A stretch of 64,000 nt of DNA from an uncultured Bacilli bacterium (GCA_934129945.1 CAKOXC010000001.1:124001-188000), one strand, 5' to 3'; shown: positions 46,929-57,199, numbered from the stretch's first letter. Translations and numbers: made by a program. The notes: generated by a model from the sequence alone, not told the origin.

Positions 46929-48668
46929 TTACATTCTTTCAGGTACATTTATTCCTAAAATATTTAATAATTTCAAATTATTTTGGTAAACAATATCCGT
47001 AATTGCTAACCATGAGGAACGAACTTTTTCATCATTTTCAGTTAAAATTCTTACGTTAGAATAAAAATTATTATATGTATTTGTTATTTTATATAATAGT
47101 TCTGCTATTTCATTTAATGATTTTGTATTAAATGATTTTAATAATACTTTATTTATATTAAGTAAGCTTAAAGCTATTTCTTTAGTTTTTTCATCAATAA
47201 CTTCTACTTCATTATAAGTTATATTTTCTTTTTTAGCATTATTTAATAAAGATTTCATTCTTATTGTAGAATATAAAAGATATGGTCCTGTTTTTCCATT
47301 TAAGTCACTAAACTTAACTGGATCAAAAACATAATCAGTAGTTCTAAACGGTATTAAGTCAGCATATTTTATTGCTGCTATAGCTACCATTTCTGCTATT
47401 TTATCACGATCTTCAACAATATTTGGTAGTAATTTTTTCTCACTTTCAACTTTAACAAGATCAATTAAATTATTTAAAGACATTACGCCACCATCACGAG
47501 TTTTAAATGGTTTACCATCACTGCCATTCATCGTTCCAAATCCAGCAAATACTAAATTTTCATTTTTAGATATTTCGGTTTTTTTAGCTGCTCTAAATAC
47601 TGTTTCAAAATGTAGGGATTGGCGATTATCTGCAACATACCAAATTTCATCTGGATGAAATCTTCTAATACGATCATAAATTGCTGCTAAATCTGTTGTT
47701 TGATAAGAAGCTCCACCATTACTTTTAACTAACATAAAAGGAGGATATTCTATTTCATCACTATCTTTTTTTACATCTATAACAATAGCTTTTTCACTTT
47801 CTTTAGTAACATTCAATTTATTTATGTGTTCCATCATTTCAGGAATCACTTTATAACAATCACTTTCGCCTTCCCATAAATCAAAGGTAGTATTTAACTT
47901 GGTATATATTTTTTTTATATCTTCACTAGAAACTTTTAAAATTTGTTTCCATAATTCATTATATCCCTTATGTCCTTCTTGTAATTTCTTCGTTACAATT
48001 CTTGCTTCTTCTAAGTATTTTTCATCATCTTTAGCTTTAATTGATGCAGTTGGGTATATTTCCATTAAATCTTCATTAGTAACTGGTGATTCTTCTGGAT
48101 AATCACCAGTGTAATTATCATCAAAATAACATAAATTAGGTTGTCTTTTACTTATTTCTAAAATAACTAACCCAAGAGGTCTTCCCCAATCTCCAAGATG
48201 AACATCACTGATAGTTTTATTCCCTAAAGATTCAGCAAGTCTTTTTAAAGCTTCACCAATATTAGCACTTCTTAAATGTCCAACATGCAAAGTCTTAGCA
48301 ACATTTGCTCCACCATAATCTAAGAATATAGTTTTTTTTGTATCAGATTCATAATTAATATTAATATTTTTACTCATTTCATTTAAATAAGAAATTAAAG
48401 CTTCATTACTAAAAGATATATTAATAAATCCTGGACCTTGTACATTAACATTAACAAGATCTTTATTCTCTTTTAGCTTATCTACTATTAAAAGAGCAAT
48501 TTCACGAGGATTTTGATGTAATTCTTTAGCAATATTCATTACTCCATTATATTGGTAATCACCAAATTCTTTACGTGATGATGGAATTAATGAAACTTCA
48601 CTGACATTGTATCCTAAATCATTAATAACTTGTTTAATTAATTTCTCTTGTTTACTCAAAAAATTCAT
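46929..48668 (-). CDS. argS: Arginyl-tRNA synthetase
   Basis: 579 residues, class I synthetase. The HIGH-like motif is HVGHLRSANIGEAL, and the N-terminal additional domain and the DALR anticodon domain (GPYLLYSTIRMKSLL) are present. I use the ATG at 48668, 8 bases after AAGGTGA; a GTG at 48680 overlaps that site. It overlaps the ywiB-like gene upstream, as in Bacillus. Confidence 0.97.
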   Translation of the reverse strand: MNFLSKQEKLIKQVINDLGYNVSEVSLIPSSRKEFGDYQYNGVMNIAKELHQNPREIALLIVDKLKENKDLVNVNVQGPGFINISFSNEALISYLNEMSKNININYESDTKKTIFLDYGGANVAKTLHVGHLRSANIGEALKRLAESLGNKTISDVHLGDWGRPLGLVILEISKRQPNLCYFDDNYTGDYPEESPVTNEDLMEIYPTASIKAKDDEKYLEEARIVTKKLQEGHKGYNELWKQILKVSSEDIKKIYTKLNTTFDLWEGESDCYKVIPEMMEHINKLNVTKESEKAIVIDVKKDSDEIEYPPFMLVKSNGGASYQTTDLAAIYDRIRRFHPDEIWYVADNRQSLHFETVFRAAKKTEISKNENLVFAGFGTMNGSDGKPFKTRDGGVMSLNNLIDLVKVESEKKLLPNIVEDRDKIAEMVAIAAIKYADLIPFRTTDYVFDPVKFSDLNGKTGPYLLYSTIRMKSLLNNAKKENITYNEVEVIDEKTKEIALSLLNINKVLLKSFNTKSLNEIAELLYKITNTYNNFYSNVRILTENDEKVRSSWLAITDIVYQNNLKLLNILGINVPERM

Positions 48669-49023
48669 TGTTATTTTCACCTTTTTCTATTTCAATAATA
48701 TTAAGACAATCGTCTGATTCTAGTTGGTATGATAATCTTATTTTATCTTTAAAGTCTTCAAATTCACATTTTTCTACAATTATATCCAATAAAGTATTTG
48801 TTTCTTTTAAAAGATAAGTTGCTTCTTTTTTTATTGTATCTAAAACAAATTCAAATTCATCATTTTCTCTTTTAAAAATACAACCTTCATCAGAAATATT
48901 ATAAACATTTTTTGTGTTTTCTATTTCAAATTCAATTACTTTTTCATTAACTAAAGCTTCTATATTCTCTAGATTATAAAATATATTATTGTCTTTAGAT
49001 AACTTCATATTTATTAAAGACAT
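48652..49023 (-). CDS. DUF1934 (YwiB-like) beta-barrel protein
   Basis: 123 residues, of the length and position of B. subtilis YwiB (directly before argS). The C-terminal LSYQLESDDCLNIIEIE is the sort of ending seen in the family, but overall similarity is weak by eye. Predicted cytoplasmic and beta-rich. It overlaps argS by 17 bases, with a TGTTATAAT promoter box 25 bases upstream. Function unknown. Confidence 0.75.
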   Translation of the reverse strand: MSLINMKLSKDNNIFYNLENIEALVNEKVIEFEIENTKNVYNISDEGCIFKRENDEFEFVLDTIKKEATYLLKETNTLLDIIVEKCEFEDFKDKIRLSYQLESDDCLNIIEIEKGENNNEFFE

Positions 49024-49047
49024 AATTGCACCTCTTTTTCAATGTAG

Positions 49048-49056
49048 ATTATAACA
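49048..49056 (-). promoter_or_regulatory. Extended -10 promoter of ywiB-like-argS
   Basis: TGTTATAAT on the minus strand, 25 bases from the DUF1934 ATG. The 99-base gap between this gene and the divergent PBP gene holds both promoters. Confidence 0.45.
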
Positions 49057-49122
49057 TATCAAGTTAAATTATGCACTTATATTTTTTTGATTTTAAAACA
49101 TATTAAATATAGGTGGAAGATC

Positions 49123-51069
49123 ATGAAGATATTAAAAAAAATATTTAAAGTTAATTTATTCTTAATAATTTCATTTTTTATATGTTTAGTTGGACTTTAT
49201 ACCTATGCTTATTTAAGTCCACCACTAGAAATATCTTCCATTGGAAAAATATATCTTTATGATAACAAAAATACTTTAATTGAAACTGGTTCTTCCGGAG
49301 CTGAGTGGATTTCTTTAAAAGAAATTCCTGATAATTTTAAGAATGCTATGATTAGTGTTGAAGATAAAAATTTCTATAAACATAAAGGTTTTGATTATTT
49401 AAGAATCGTTAAAGCTATGCTTTTAAATATTAAAAATAAAGCCATTGTCCAAGGAGCTTCAACTATATCACAACAATATATAAAAAATATGTATTTAGAT
49501 TTTGATAAGACTTGGTCTAGAAAAATTGAAGAAGCTTTTTTAACTCTAGAATTAGAGGTTCATTATGATAAAAATTATATTTTAGAAGGATATTTAAATA
49601 CTATTAACTATGGGCAAGGAAACTATGGAATAAAAAAAGCAAGTAAATATTACTTTAATAAAGATCCAAAGGATTTAACTTTAGAAGAAGCTATAATGCT
49701 TGCAGGTATTCCTAAAAATCCTAGTAATTTTAATCCTATATCAAGCTATGAAAATTGTATAAAAAGAGCTAAAGTTGTTGCTAAAACTATGTATGATAAT
49801 AAATATATTGATAAAAATACTTATGATAATTTATTTAAAAATCCCATTGAAATTTATGGGCAAAAAAATAATACTAATTCTAATGTGGTTATGTATTATG
49901 AAGATGCAGTTTATAATGAACTTAAAAATATTAATAGTATTCCAACATCACTTATTAAAAGTGGTGGATTAAAAATTTATACAAATTTAGATATGGAAAC
50001 TCAAACTGATTTAGAAAACAATATTAAAAATTATGTTTCTGATGAAGAGATGCAAATAGCAAGTGTTATAGTAAATCCTGAAAATGGTAAAGTTATCTCT
50101 TTAGTTGGTGGTACTAATTATAGTAAAAGTCAATACAATAGAGCTATATCTTCTAAAAGACAGGTTGGTTCTACTATGAAACCATTTTTATACTATGCCG
50201 CTTTGGAAAATGGATTTACTTCAGCATCAACATTTTTAAGTGAAGAAACTACTTTCAATTTTGAAAATAGCCCTAAATATTCTCCATCTAATTATAATAA
50301 TACCTATGCTCATAAAGAAATTTCTATGGCTGCTGCTATTGCTTATTCAGATAATATTTATGCTGTTAAAACTCATTTATTTTTAGGAGAAGATACTCTA
50401 ATTAAGACTGCAAATACCTGCGGTATTAAAGCTAATCTAAAAGAAAATCCTTCACTTGCTTTAGGTACTAGCGAGTTAAATATGCTTGATTTTGCTACTG
50501 GCTATACAACTCTTGCCAGTAATGGTTATAAAAAAGATTTATATTTTATAGAAAAAGTTGAAGATTTAAATGGGAATGTATTGTATGAACATAAGAATAA
50601 AGAAAAACTTGTTTTAAATCAAAATAATTTATATATTTTAAATGAACTATTAACTAATACAACTAATGCAAGTTTTAAAGACTATACTGTCCCTACTGGA
50701 TTATCTATTGCTAATAAATTAAATCATAAGTATGCATTAAAGACTGGTACAACTAAAACTGATTATTGGACAGTTGGTTATAACAAAAAAGCATTAATGC
50801 TTGTATGGATGGGATATGATGATGCTAGAGAAACAAATTCTAATATTAGTGGCGAAGCTAAGAATATATGGGCTTCGACTATTGAAAATTATGAAAAAAA
50901 TGTTTCTGATGAATGGTATGAACAACCTAAGAACGTAATTGCCACTATTAGAGATCCTGTAACAGGTAATGAAGTTAAAAACAAAGAAAAAAATACATTA
51001 TATTATTTTGTTAAAGGTAGTGAAAATAATAAAGAAGCTCATGTTATTAAACAAATAGAAGAAGAATAA
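49123..51069 (+). CDS. Class A penicillin-binding protein (PBP1a-like)
   Basis: 648 residues. One N-terminal membrane segment, then a glycosyltransferase domain (EDKNFYKHKGFD, GASTISQQYIKN, LNTINYGQGNYG) and a transpeptidase domain with STMK, SDN and KTGTTK. It polymerises and crosslinks peptidoglycan. I place the start at 49123, 6 bases after AGGTGG, instead of the upstream ATG at 49087. It diverges from the argS operon and converges with uvrB through a shared terminator. Confidence 0.95.
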   Translation: MKILKKIFKVNLFLIISFFICLVGLYTYAYLSPPLEISSIGKIYLYDNKNTLIETGSSGAEWISLKEIPDNFKNAMISVEDKNFYKHKGFDYLRIVKAMLLNIKNKAIVQGASTISQQYIKNMYLDFDKTWSRKIEEAFLTLELEVHYDKNYILEGYLNTINYGQGNYGIKKASKYYFNKDPKDLTLEEAIMLAGIPKNPSNFNPISSYENCIKRAKVVAKTMYDNKYIDKNTYDNLFKNPIEIYGQKNNTNSNVVMYYEDAVYNELKNINSIPTSLIKSGGLKIYTNLDMETQTDLENNIKNYVSDEEMQIASVIVNPENGKVISLVGGTNYSKSQYNRAISSKRQVGSTMKPFLYYAALENGFTSASTFLSEETTFNFENSPKYSPSNYNNTYAHKEISMAAAIAYSDNIYAVKTHLFLGEDTLIKTANTCGIKANLKENPSLALGTSELNMLDFATGYTTLASNGYKKDLYFIEKVEDLNGNVLYEHKNKEKLVLNQNNLYILNELLTNTTNASFKDYTVPTGLSIANKLNHKYALKTGTTKTDYWTVGYNKKALMLVWMGYDDARETNSNISGEAKNIWASTIENYEKNVSDEWYEQPKNVIATIRDPVTGNEVKNKEKNTLYYFVKGSENNKEAHVIKQIEEE

Positions 51070-51073
51070 TTTT

Positions 51074-51099
51074 AAAATCAGACTTATATAGTCTGATTA
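51074..51099. terminator. Bidirectional terminator between pbp and uvrB
   Basis: A perfect 9-bp stem AATCAGACT/AGTCTGATT (51076-51084 and 51090-51098), loop TATAT, with T-rich flanks on both strands; it overlaps the uvrB stop. Confidence 0.85.
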
Positions 51100-53046
51100 T
51101 TTGTTTGCTTTTAATTCAAATAAAATATCTCTTAATTCCATAGCTCTTTCAAAATCAAGATTCTTAGCAGCTTCTTTCATTTCTCTTTCAATATCACTTA
51201 TTAAAATAGTTTTATCCTTTTTAGACATTTTATCATTATTTTTTTTATCTTCAATATTATTACTTACTACTTCTTTAATTTCTTTAGAAATAGTTTTTGG
51301 TATTATACCATGATCTTTGTTATATTCTTCTTGAATTTCACGACGACGTTTAGTTTCTTTAATAGCATTTTCCATTGCTTCTGAAATTGTATCAGCATAC
51401 ATAATTACATGGCCTTCTGAATTTCTTGCACATCTACCAATAGTTTGTATTAAACTTCTTTCACTTCTTAAGAAGCCTTGTTTATTTGCATCTAAAATAC
51501 ATATTAAACTTACTTCTGGTATATCTATACCCTCTCTTAAAAGATTTATACCAACAACACAATCATAGATACCAGCACGTAAATCATGAATTATTTTTAA
51601 TCTTTCTAATGTTTTTATTTCACTATGTAAGTATGCTACTTTTATATTTACTTCTTTTAAGTAATTTGTTAATTCTTCAGACATACGAATAGTAAGTGTT
51701 GTAATTAAGACTCTCTCATTTTTTTCTTTTCTTATTCTTATTTGTTCAATAATATCATCTATTTGACCTAAAGTTGGTTTTATTTCAATAGTTGGATCTA
51801 AAAGACCAGTAGGTCTTATGACTTGTTCTATTACTTTGTTATTTACTTTTTCTAATTCATAATCTCCCGGAGTTGCAGAAACATAAATAACTTGATTAAT
51901 CTTTTTTTCAAATTCTTCAAATTTTAATGGTCGATTATCTAATGCAGAAGGTAATCTAAAGCCATAATCTACAAGAGTTTGTTTTCTTGCTCTATCTCCA
52001 TTATACATTCCTCTTATCTGAGGTACAGTTACATGTGATTCATCAATAACTAATAAAAAATCCTTATCAAAGAAATCAATTAAACAGTTTGGTGTTGATC
52101 CTTCCTCTCTTAATGCTAAGTGAGATGAATAGTTTTCTACACCACTACAAAATCCTGTTTCTCTAAGCATTTCCATATCATAATTAGTTCTTTCTTTTAT
52201 TCTTTGAGCCTCTAACAATCTATTGTTATCTTCAAAATATTGAATTCTTTCATCTAGTTCATTTTTAATACGTTTTAATGCTTTTTGCATTTTTTCATCA
52301 CTAGTTACGAAGTGGCTGGCCGGGAAAATAGAAATAGTCTTTTTTTCTTGAATTAAAGCTCCAGTTACTGGATCAAATAAAGTAATACGATCTATTTCAT
52401 CACCAAATAAATCAACACGTATAGCTTGACTTTTCTCGCCAGCTGGAACTATATCAATAATATCCCCATGAACTCTAAAAGTACCACGATGAAAATCAAT
52501 ATCATTCCTTTCGTAGGCCATATCAACTAATTTATTAATTATTTCATTTCTTTTAATATGCATATTTTTTTCTAAAACAAGCATTTTATTTACGTACTCT
52601 TCTTTTTCACCAATATTATAAATGCAAGAAACTGATGATACTACAATTGTATCTCTATTATTTATTAAAGCCGCTGTTGCTGCATGTCTTAATTCATCAA
52701 TTTCATCGTTAATAGAAGAATCTTTTTCTATATAAGTATCACTTTGTGGAACATAAGCTTCTGGTTGATAGTAATCATAATAAGAAACAAAGTACTCTAC
52801 ATGATTTTCTGGAAACAACTCTTTTAATTCAGAATAAAGTTGTCCTGCAAGGGTCTTATTGTGGGCTAAAACTAGAGTTGGTTTATTTACTTTTTCTATA
52901 ACATTAGCAATAGTGAATGTTTTTCCTGTTCCCGTTGCACCAAGTAAAACCTGGTATTTCTCACCATTTTCAATTCCCTTAACTAATTTTTCAATTGCCT
53001 GTGGTTGGTCTCCACTAGGTTTATATTTTGATTCTAATTTAAACAT
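51097..53046 (-). CDS. uvrB: Excinuclease ABC subunit B
   Basis: 649 residues. Walker A GATGTGKT, the beta-hairpin region YVPQSDTYIEKDSS, DESH, SATPG, REGIDIPEVS and a C-terminal UVR domain (EREMKEAAKNLDFERAMELR) are all present. It verifies DNA damage with UvrA and loads UvrC. The start is MFKLESKYK at 53046, after AAGGAGGTCATT; upstream in-frame codons are not needed. The first 90 codons are duplicated, diverged, at 54602-54871. No LexA box (CGAAC-N4-GTTCG) was seen upstream. Confidence 0.97.
   Translation of the reverse strand: MFKLESKYKPSGDQPQAIEKLVKGIENGEKYQVLLGATGTGKTFTIANVIEKVNKPTLVLAHNKTLAGQLYSELKELFPENHVEYFVSYYDYYQPEAYVPQSDTYIEKDSSINDEIDELRHAATAALINNRDTIVVSSVSCIYNIGEKEEYVNKMLVLEKNMHIKRNEIINKLVDMAYERNDIDFHRGTFRVHGDIIDIVPAGEKSQAIRVDLFGDEIDRITLFDPVTGALIQEKKTISIFPASHFVTSDEKMQKALKRIKNELDERIQYFEDNNRLLEAQRIKERTNYDMEMLRETGFCSGVENYSSHLALREEGSTPNCLIDFFDKDFLLVIDESHVTVPQIRGMYNGDRARKQTLVDYGFRLPSALDNRPLKFEEFEKKINQVIYVSATPGDYELEKVNNKVIEQVIRPTGLLDPTIEIKPTLGQIDDIIEQIRIRKEKNERVLITTLTIRMSEELTNYLKEVNIKVAYLHSEIKTLERLKIIHDLRAGIYDCVVGINLLREGIDIPEVSLICILDANKQGFLRSERSLIQTIGRCARNSEGHVIMYADTISEAMENAIKETKRRREIQEEYNKDHGIIPKTISKEIKEVVSNNIEDKKNNDKMSKKDKTILISDIEREMKEAAKNLDFERAMELRDILFELKANK
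52777..53046 (-). repeat. Direct repeat, intact side: first 90 codons of uvrB
   Basis: Aligns codon for codon with 54602-54871. Residues 1-38 differ at about a dozen sites; 39-90 differ at a single residue (ELFPEN versus KLFPEN), though silent changes are scattered. The two copies are in the same orientation and flank the MFS gene. Confidence 0.85.
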
Positions 53047-53251
53047 AATGACCTCCTTATTATGACTCATATCAACCAGAGAATTCGTGTCCAACTATCA
53101 AAAATTCGTGTTCTAGAACTGATTAAATAGGTCAAATTTTTGGTGGATACGCATAGGACACACATCTCGACTACAAATTTCTACAAGCTGATAAAACATT
53201 ATATTTTTATATGTTTTTGTAATTATAGTTATATCATATTTCCCTATTTAG

Positions 53252-54415
53252 TTAACCAATGGTTTTATTTTGCAATTTTGATTTTTGTATATTAAAATTA
53301 ATTCCAATAGTTGAAATCATTGATAATATAAATATTATATAAAATATCTTATCTTTAATAAAGATACTTAATATTGAAAGTATAGTAAATATGACAACTT
53401 CTGTAAAACATAAACTCATTTGACCTACTGCTGATAAAAGGTCACTATCTTCTTTTGAATCTTTAATAATATTTTGTATTGACGTCTGAATAGATGTTTC
53501 GTATACCTTTGCAAAATTATCACTTAATGTATTATTTATAGATATCATTACTTTATTTCTAGAGAATAAATATATACCCGTTATTGTAGTCTTAATAATT
53601 GATACTAAATTATTTGATTTTGATAAATTTTTATCAGAATATTTACCAATCAATGTTATAGTAGCTATTTGTAATAATAGCGATACTATAACTATTGAAG
53701 AAAATACTGAAAAATTTTTTAAAACAATATATAAGTAAAGTGGCGCAAATTGTTTTTCTATTATTTGATTTGTAGTTAAAGCATAAATTGTTTTATATCT
53801 ACTTTTAGTTTTTAAGATATATTCCATAGTTGTTTTAAATGCACTTGCTTTAATTTCTACTTTATAATCTATTTTTTTAATAAATATATATTGCAATATA
53901 AAAAATATAGTAATTATTGCGAATAAAATTATATTATTCTCTGTTATTACACTCCAAGCAACTAAGCAGCTTGCTAATGCAGTTCCTATTATCTTACTTA
54001 TGTTTATAAAGCTATTATATCTTCCTCTGTGTTCTGTATTTACATATTTACTAGATAATGAATCATTTGATGGATTAGAAAGTCCCATAAATCCCATTGC
54101 TAATATAAATATAATTATATTTTTGTATAAATTTGTTCCATCTAGCATCATATATGCAGAAATAATACTAAAAATATTAGATATTAGGATACATTTTGCT
54201 ATCCCTAATTTTGACGATATCGTTACAAACAGTGGTGTAGTAAATCCTGTTAGTCCAAATCTTAATCCATATATTAATAGTATAAGCCATATTGGTATTC
54301 CATTTTTGTATAACATCACCGTTCCAAATGTTCCTATCAAAGTATTTGCAAAACTATATGATATAATACTCAAATACATATATTTATATTCTTTTTTATA
54401 AAAATATTCTTTCAT
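53252..54415 (-). CDS. MFS transporter
   Basis: 387 residues, about 12 hydrophobic segments; the mid-loop NTEHRGRYNSFINISKIIG is an MFS motif of drug-efflux-like carriers. The ATG follows AGGAGGTTCAAA. It sits between intact uvrB and the broken uvrB 5' copy, with a GGACACGAAT element on either side (inverted). A role in exporting a drug or metabolite is a guess. The insert looks acquired, since it interrupts an otherwise ordinary gene neighbourhood. Confidence 0.85.
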   Translation of the reverse strand: MKEYFYKKEYKYMYLSIISYSFANTLIGTFGTVMLYKNGIPIWLILLIYGLRFGLTGFTTPLFVTISSKLGIAKCILISNIFSIISAYMMLDGTNLYKNIIIFILAMGFMGLSNPSNDSLSSKYVNTEHRGRYNSFINISKIIGTALASCLVAWSVITENNIILFAIITIFFILQYIFIKKIDYKVEIKASAFKTTMEYILKTKSRYKTIYALTTNQIIEKQFAPLYLYIVLKNFSVFSSIVIVSLLLQIATITLIGKYSDKNLSKSNNLVSIIKTTITGIYLFSRNKVMISINNTLSDNFAKVYETSIQTSIQNIIKDSKEDSDLLSAVGQMSLCFTEVVIFTILSILSIFIKDKIFYIIFILSMISTIGINFNIQKSKLQNKTIG

Positions 54416-54553
54416 TTTGAACCTCCTAAAAATTTATAATTTATATAATACATTTATTAAAAAAATAAGGACACGAATGGATACGAGTTTCGGCAACAAA
54501 TTTACATTTTATTATCTAATTTTATTTAGTCTTTTTATGGTATTTGCGAGGAA

Positions 54554-54871
54554 TTAAATAAACCTAAAAACGTTCAAATAAAAGTTTTTTAAGGTATTTC
54601 TATAATATGAAACAAAATACTCTACGTGGTTTTCTGGAAACAACTTTTTTAATTCAGAGTAAAGTTGTCCTGCAAGAGTCTTATTATGGGCTAAAACTAG
54701 AGTTGGCTTATTTACTTTTTCTATAACATTAGCAATAGTGAATGTTTTTCCTGTTCCAGTAGCCCCTAGTAAAACTTGTTCTTTTTTTCCTTCGTTTAAT
54801 CCTTTTACTAAAGCATCTATTGCTTGTGGTTGATCTCCACTTGGTTTATATTTTGAATGAATTTTAAACAT
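54554..54871 (-). pseudogene. Truncated duplicate of uvrB (N-terminal 90 codons plus junk)
   Basis: Reads MFKIHSKYKPSGDQPQAI through GATGTGKT to EYFVSYY, then 15 unrelated codons and a stop. Only the first Walker A part of UvrB remains, so repair activity is not expected. The homology breaks at 54602. It has a weak binding site (GGTGAAAG). As with the amidase remnant, the broken copy lies upstream and the intact gene downstream of a transporter insert. Confidence 0.9.
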
Positions 54872-54919
54872 TCTTTCACCATCTTCATTTCTTGTATTTT
54901 AACACTTATTTTTACTAAA

Positions 54920-55834
54920 TCATTTATTCTTTCTCAATAATTTTATTTGATTTAAACCGCTGTCTCCTTGATGATTATGCTCTTTGTATAACTCTAATTG
55001 GTGATTAAATCCATCATCACTTATCAAATATTCTTTTATTTCTTTTATAAGAAAATCGTCATTTAGTCTATTATGTAAACTTTGTATATTATTATCATCA
55101 AATAATGATAATAAATACAATCCTGTTACTCTTTCAAAGTAACCATTTATTTTGTTTTTATAGTATCTATTATTAAAAACACACATATTGCCTTTTACTG
55201 CAATCATTATTATATTACGATAGTATTTCTTTAATATTTCATTTTTGCTTGCTTCATATTCAGCAATAAAATGTTCTAATGTAATTGTTCCGTTTTTTAA
55301 TATAGTCCAATCTACTAATGGGTTAGAAATAATCTTTAAGTTATAATTTAACAATTCTTTCTTTTTGGGAAGCATAGTAAACAATGGCTCAGATGAAGTA
55401 CCAATAGAAACATTTGGATCTTTAATCAAATTTTCTCTTACCATATCAATATATATTTTGTATAAAATATCTGAATCTATTCTGATAACATATCTTAATA
55501 AAGATTCCTCATAAATATGTTCCTGATTCCATAATTTTAGAATTTTATTTTCTATTTCTTCAAATGAATCAATATTATATTTTTTAGCAAATATTATTAA
55601 TTTTTTTAAGTAATTTACAATTTTGTAATTCAAATCATTATCATCTATTAAATCATGTATTGATTTTAAAATTTTTTCTATATCTAGATATTTAAAATTA
55701 TTATTTATTAATATTTTTTCTTTTACAAATTGAGCACTTTCATTATCTTCAAATAATCCATTTGATAAAAATTGTAAATAACTTATTTCACAAATCAAAT
55801 TATAATATTCTTTTAAAATTATCTCTATTGCCAT
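54920..55834 (-). CDS. Hypothetical protein (304 aa)
   Basis: I do not recognise this family. It is a soluble, mostly helical Asn/Lys/Ile/Leu-rich protein with no signal or membrane segment. A short GTSSEPLFTMLPKKKELL stretch is near the middle. The ATG follows AAAGGAGAAAAA, so it is well translated. It lies 40 bases downstream of the 381-residue gene, with which it may form an operon, and upstream of the uvrB remnant. Confidence 0.6.
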   Translation of the reverse strand: MAIEIILKEYYNLICEISYLQFLSNGLFEDNESAQFVKEKILINNNFKYLDIEKILKSIHDLIDDNDLNYKIVNYLKKLIIFAKKYNIDSFEEIENKILKLWNQEHIYEESLLRYVIRIDSDILYKIYIDMVRENLIKDPNVSIGTSSEPLFTMLPKKKELLNYNLKIISNPLVDWTILKNGTITLEHFIAEYEASKNEILKKYYRNIIMIAVKGNMCVFNNRYYKNKINGYFERVTGLYLLSLFDDNNIQSLHNRLNDDFLIKEIKEYLISDDGFNHQLELYKEHNHQGDSGLNQIKLLRKNK

Positions 55835-55874
55835 TTTTTCTCCTTTTTTATAGCAGTTTCAAATCTCTAATTTA

Positions 55875-57020
55875 TTAATAAAACTGACTAGTCTTCAATA
55901 ATCTTCGTATAACCAAAAATTCTTCTGGATATTCTTTTAGACATTCATTATCTTCATCAATAATAAACGGTGATATAAAGGTTACATTCCAACCATTATT
56001 AATATATTCTCTTAATTCATTTTCATAATTTATACAACTAGTTGTAATAGTTTTTTCTTGCATTGATTCAACTTTATGAAAACCACAACACCTAACTAAT
56101 ATATCCCCAATATAATTATTAGTCCAATGTATTATTTTTTCAATTTCATTTTTTGGATCTTTAGTATATATACATAAATCTTCAAAAAATCTATAAAAGC
56201 ATGCTTGAGCATTAATTATACCTAAAATTAATTGGATTATATGGTTTTCTCTCGTTACTGGTATTCCATTAATTGACTCTAAATATGCTGGCTGACTTAT
56301 ATAATTTAAAAACACCTTAAATTGTCCTGCAGATATATAACCATTTTCTTTTATTTTTTTGGACAGATTTAAATATCCGTTTGAAATTTTATGATTGTCT
56401 AATATATTTTCATTATTATTTATAAAATATTTCATTTTATTATAATTGAACGTTAAATCCCTACCGCTATGTCCATATTTTCCGGCATTATATAAATAAC
56501 CATTAGGTGTTATATACCATGCATCTGGTTGATATATATTATCTACTTTATTTGGTTTATAATAAATAGTATTGTATTTTTTTAATTCTTCTATTGCTGC
56601 AACTATTGTATTATTAAGTGAAGTATAATATTGTTTATTATTTGGAAATAAATCTATATATAAAATGGATAATCTTTTAATTAGATATAAATAATTTTCT
56701 AATGCTCTAGAAGAAAAATTTATTTTTCTATATTCATCTAATACCCAATATATTTCTTCTTCAATACTTTCAAACTCACTAGAAACAGAACAGGCATTTT
56801 CGTAATCAATATATATATTTTTTTTAAACCACTCATCAATATTAAAATTTTTATAAATAGAAATTAAAGATTCACCATTTTTAAATAAACTTGCATATTG
56901 TTCTATAAATAATAATGATATTTCATAATTAAAAATCATTTTTTTCCCTTTGTCTTCAACATTAACTAATGGTAAATAATAATTCAATCTATTTTCTAGT
57001 TCTTTATAATATTTAATCAT
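55875..57020 (-). CDS. Hypothetical protein (381 aa)
   Basis: I do not recognise this family. The middle holds an aromatic, glycine-rich part (DAWYITPNGYLYNAGKYGHS) that could be part of a binding or enzyme site, followed by a stretch with several Cys (NAQACFYRFF, RCCGFHKVES). No signal or membrane segment. The ATG lies 8 bases after AGAGTTGATTGT. Its only visible partner is the 304-residue gene directly downstream. The 245-base gap upstream (57021-57265) holds one terminator and nothing else that I can see. Confidence 0.6.
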   Translation of the reverse strand: MIKYYKELENRLNYYLPLVNVEDKGKKMIFNYEISLLFIEQYASLFKNGESLISIYKNFNIDEWFKKNIYIDYENACSVSSEFESIEEEIYWVLDEYRKINFSSRALENYLYLIKRLSILYIDLFPNNKQYYTSLNNTIVAAIEELKKYNTIYYKPNKVDNIYQPDAWYITPNGYLYNAGKYGHSGRDLTFNYNKMKYFINNNENILDNHKISNGYLNLSKKIKENGYISAGQFKVFLNYISQPAYLESINGIPVTRENHIIQLILGIINAQACFYRFFEDLCIYTKDPKNEIEKIIHWTNNYIGDILVRCCGFHKVESMQEKTITTSCINYENELREYINNGWNVTFISPFIIDEDNECLKEYPEEFLVIRRLLKTSQFY

Positions 57021-57199
57021 ACAATCAACTCTTTATCTTTTTAACTTTAATTTATATTAACAAGTTCATTTTTTGCTTATTAATATATCACATGTTATTG
57101 TAATTTTCAAATTTCAATAATAACAAATAAATTTGAATTTCATCCAAAATTTACATATTTTTAATTCTTTTCCTGTATTTTAGCACCTATTTATGTTTA

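Noticed and set aside
53047..53250. LexA box upstream of uvrB
   Set aside because: GTTCTAGAAC at 53110-53119 is palindromic but has the half-sites inverted relative to GAAC-N4-GTTC; no true box found there or before the uvrB remnant.
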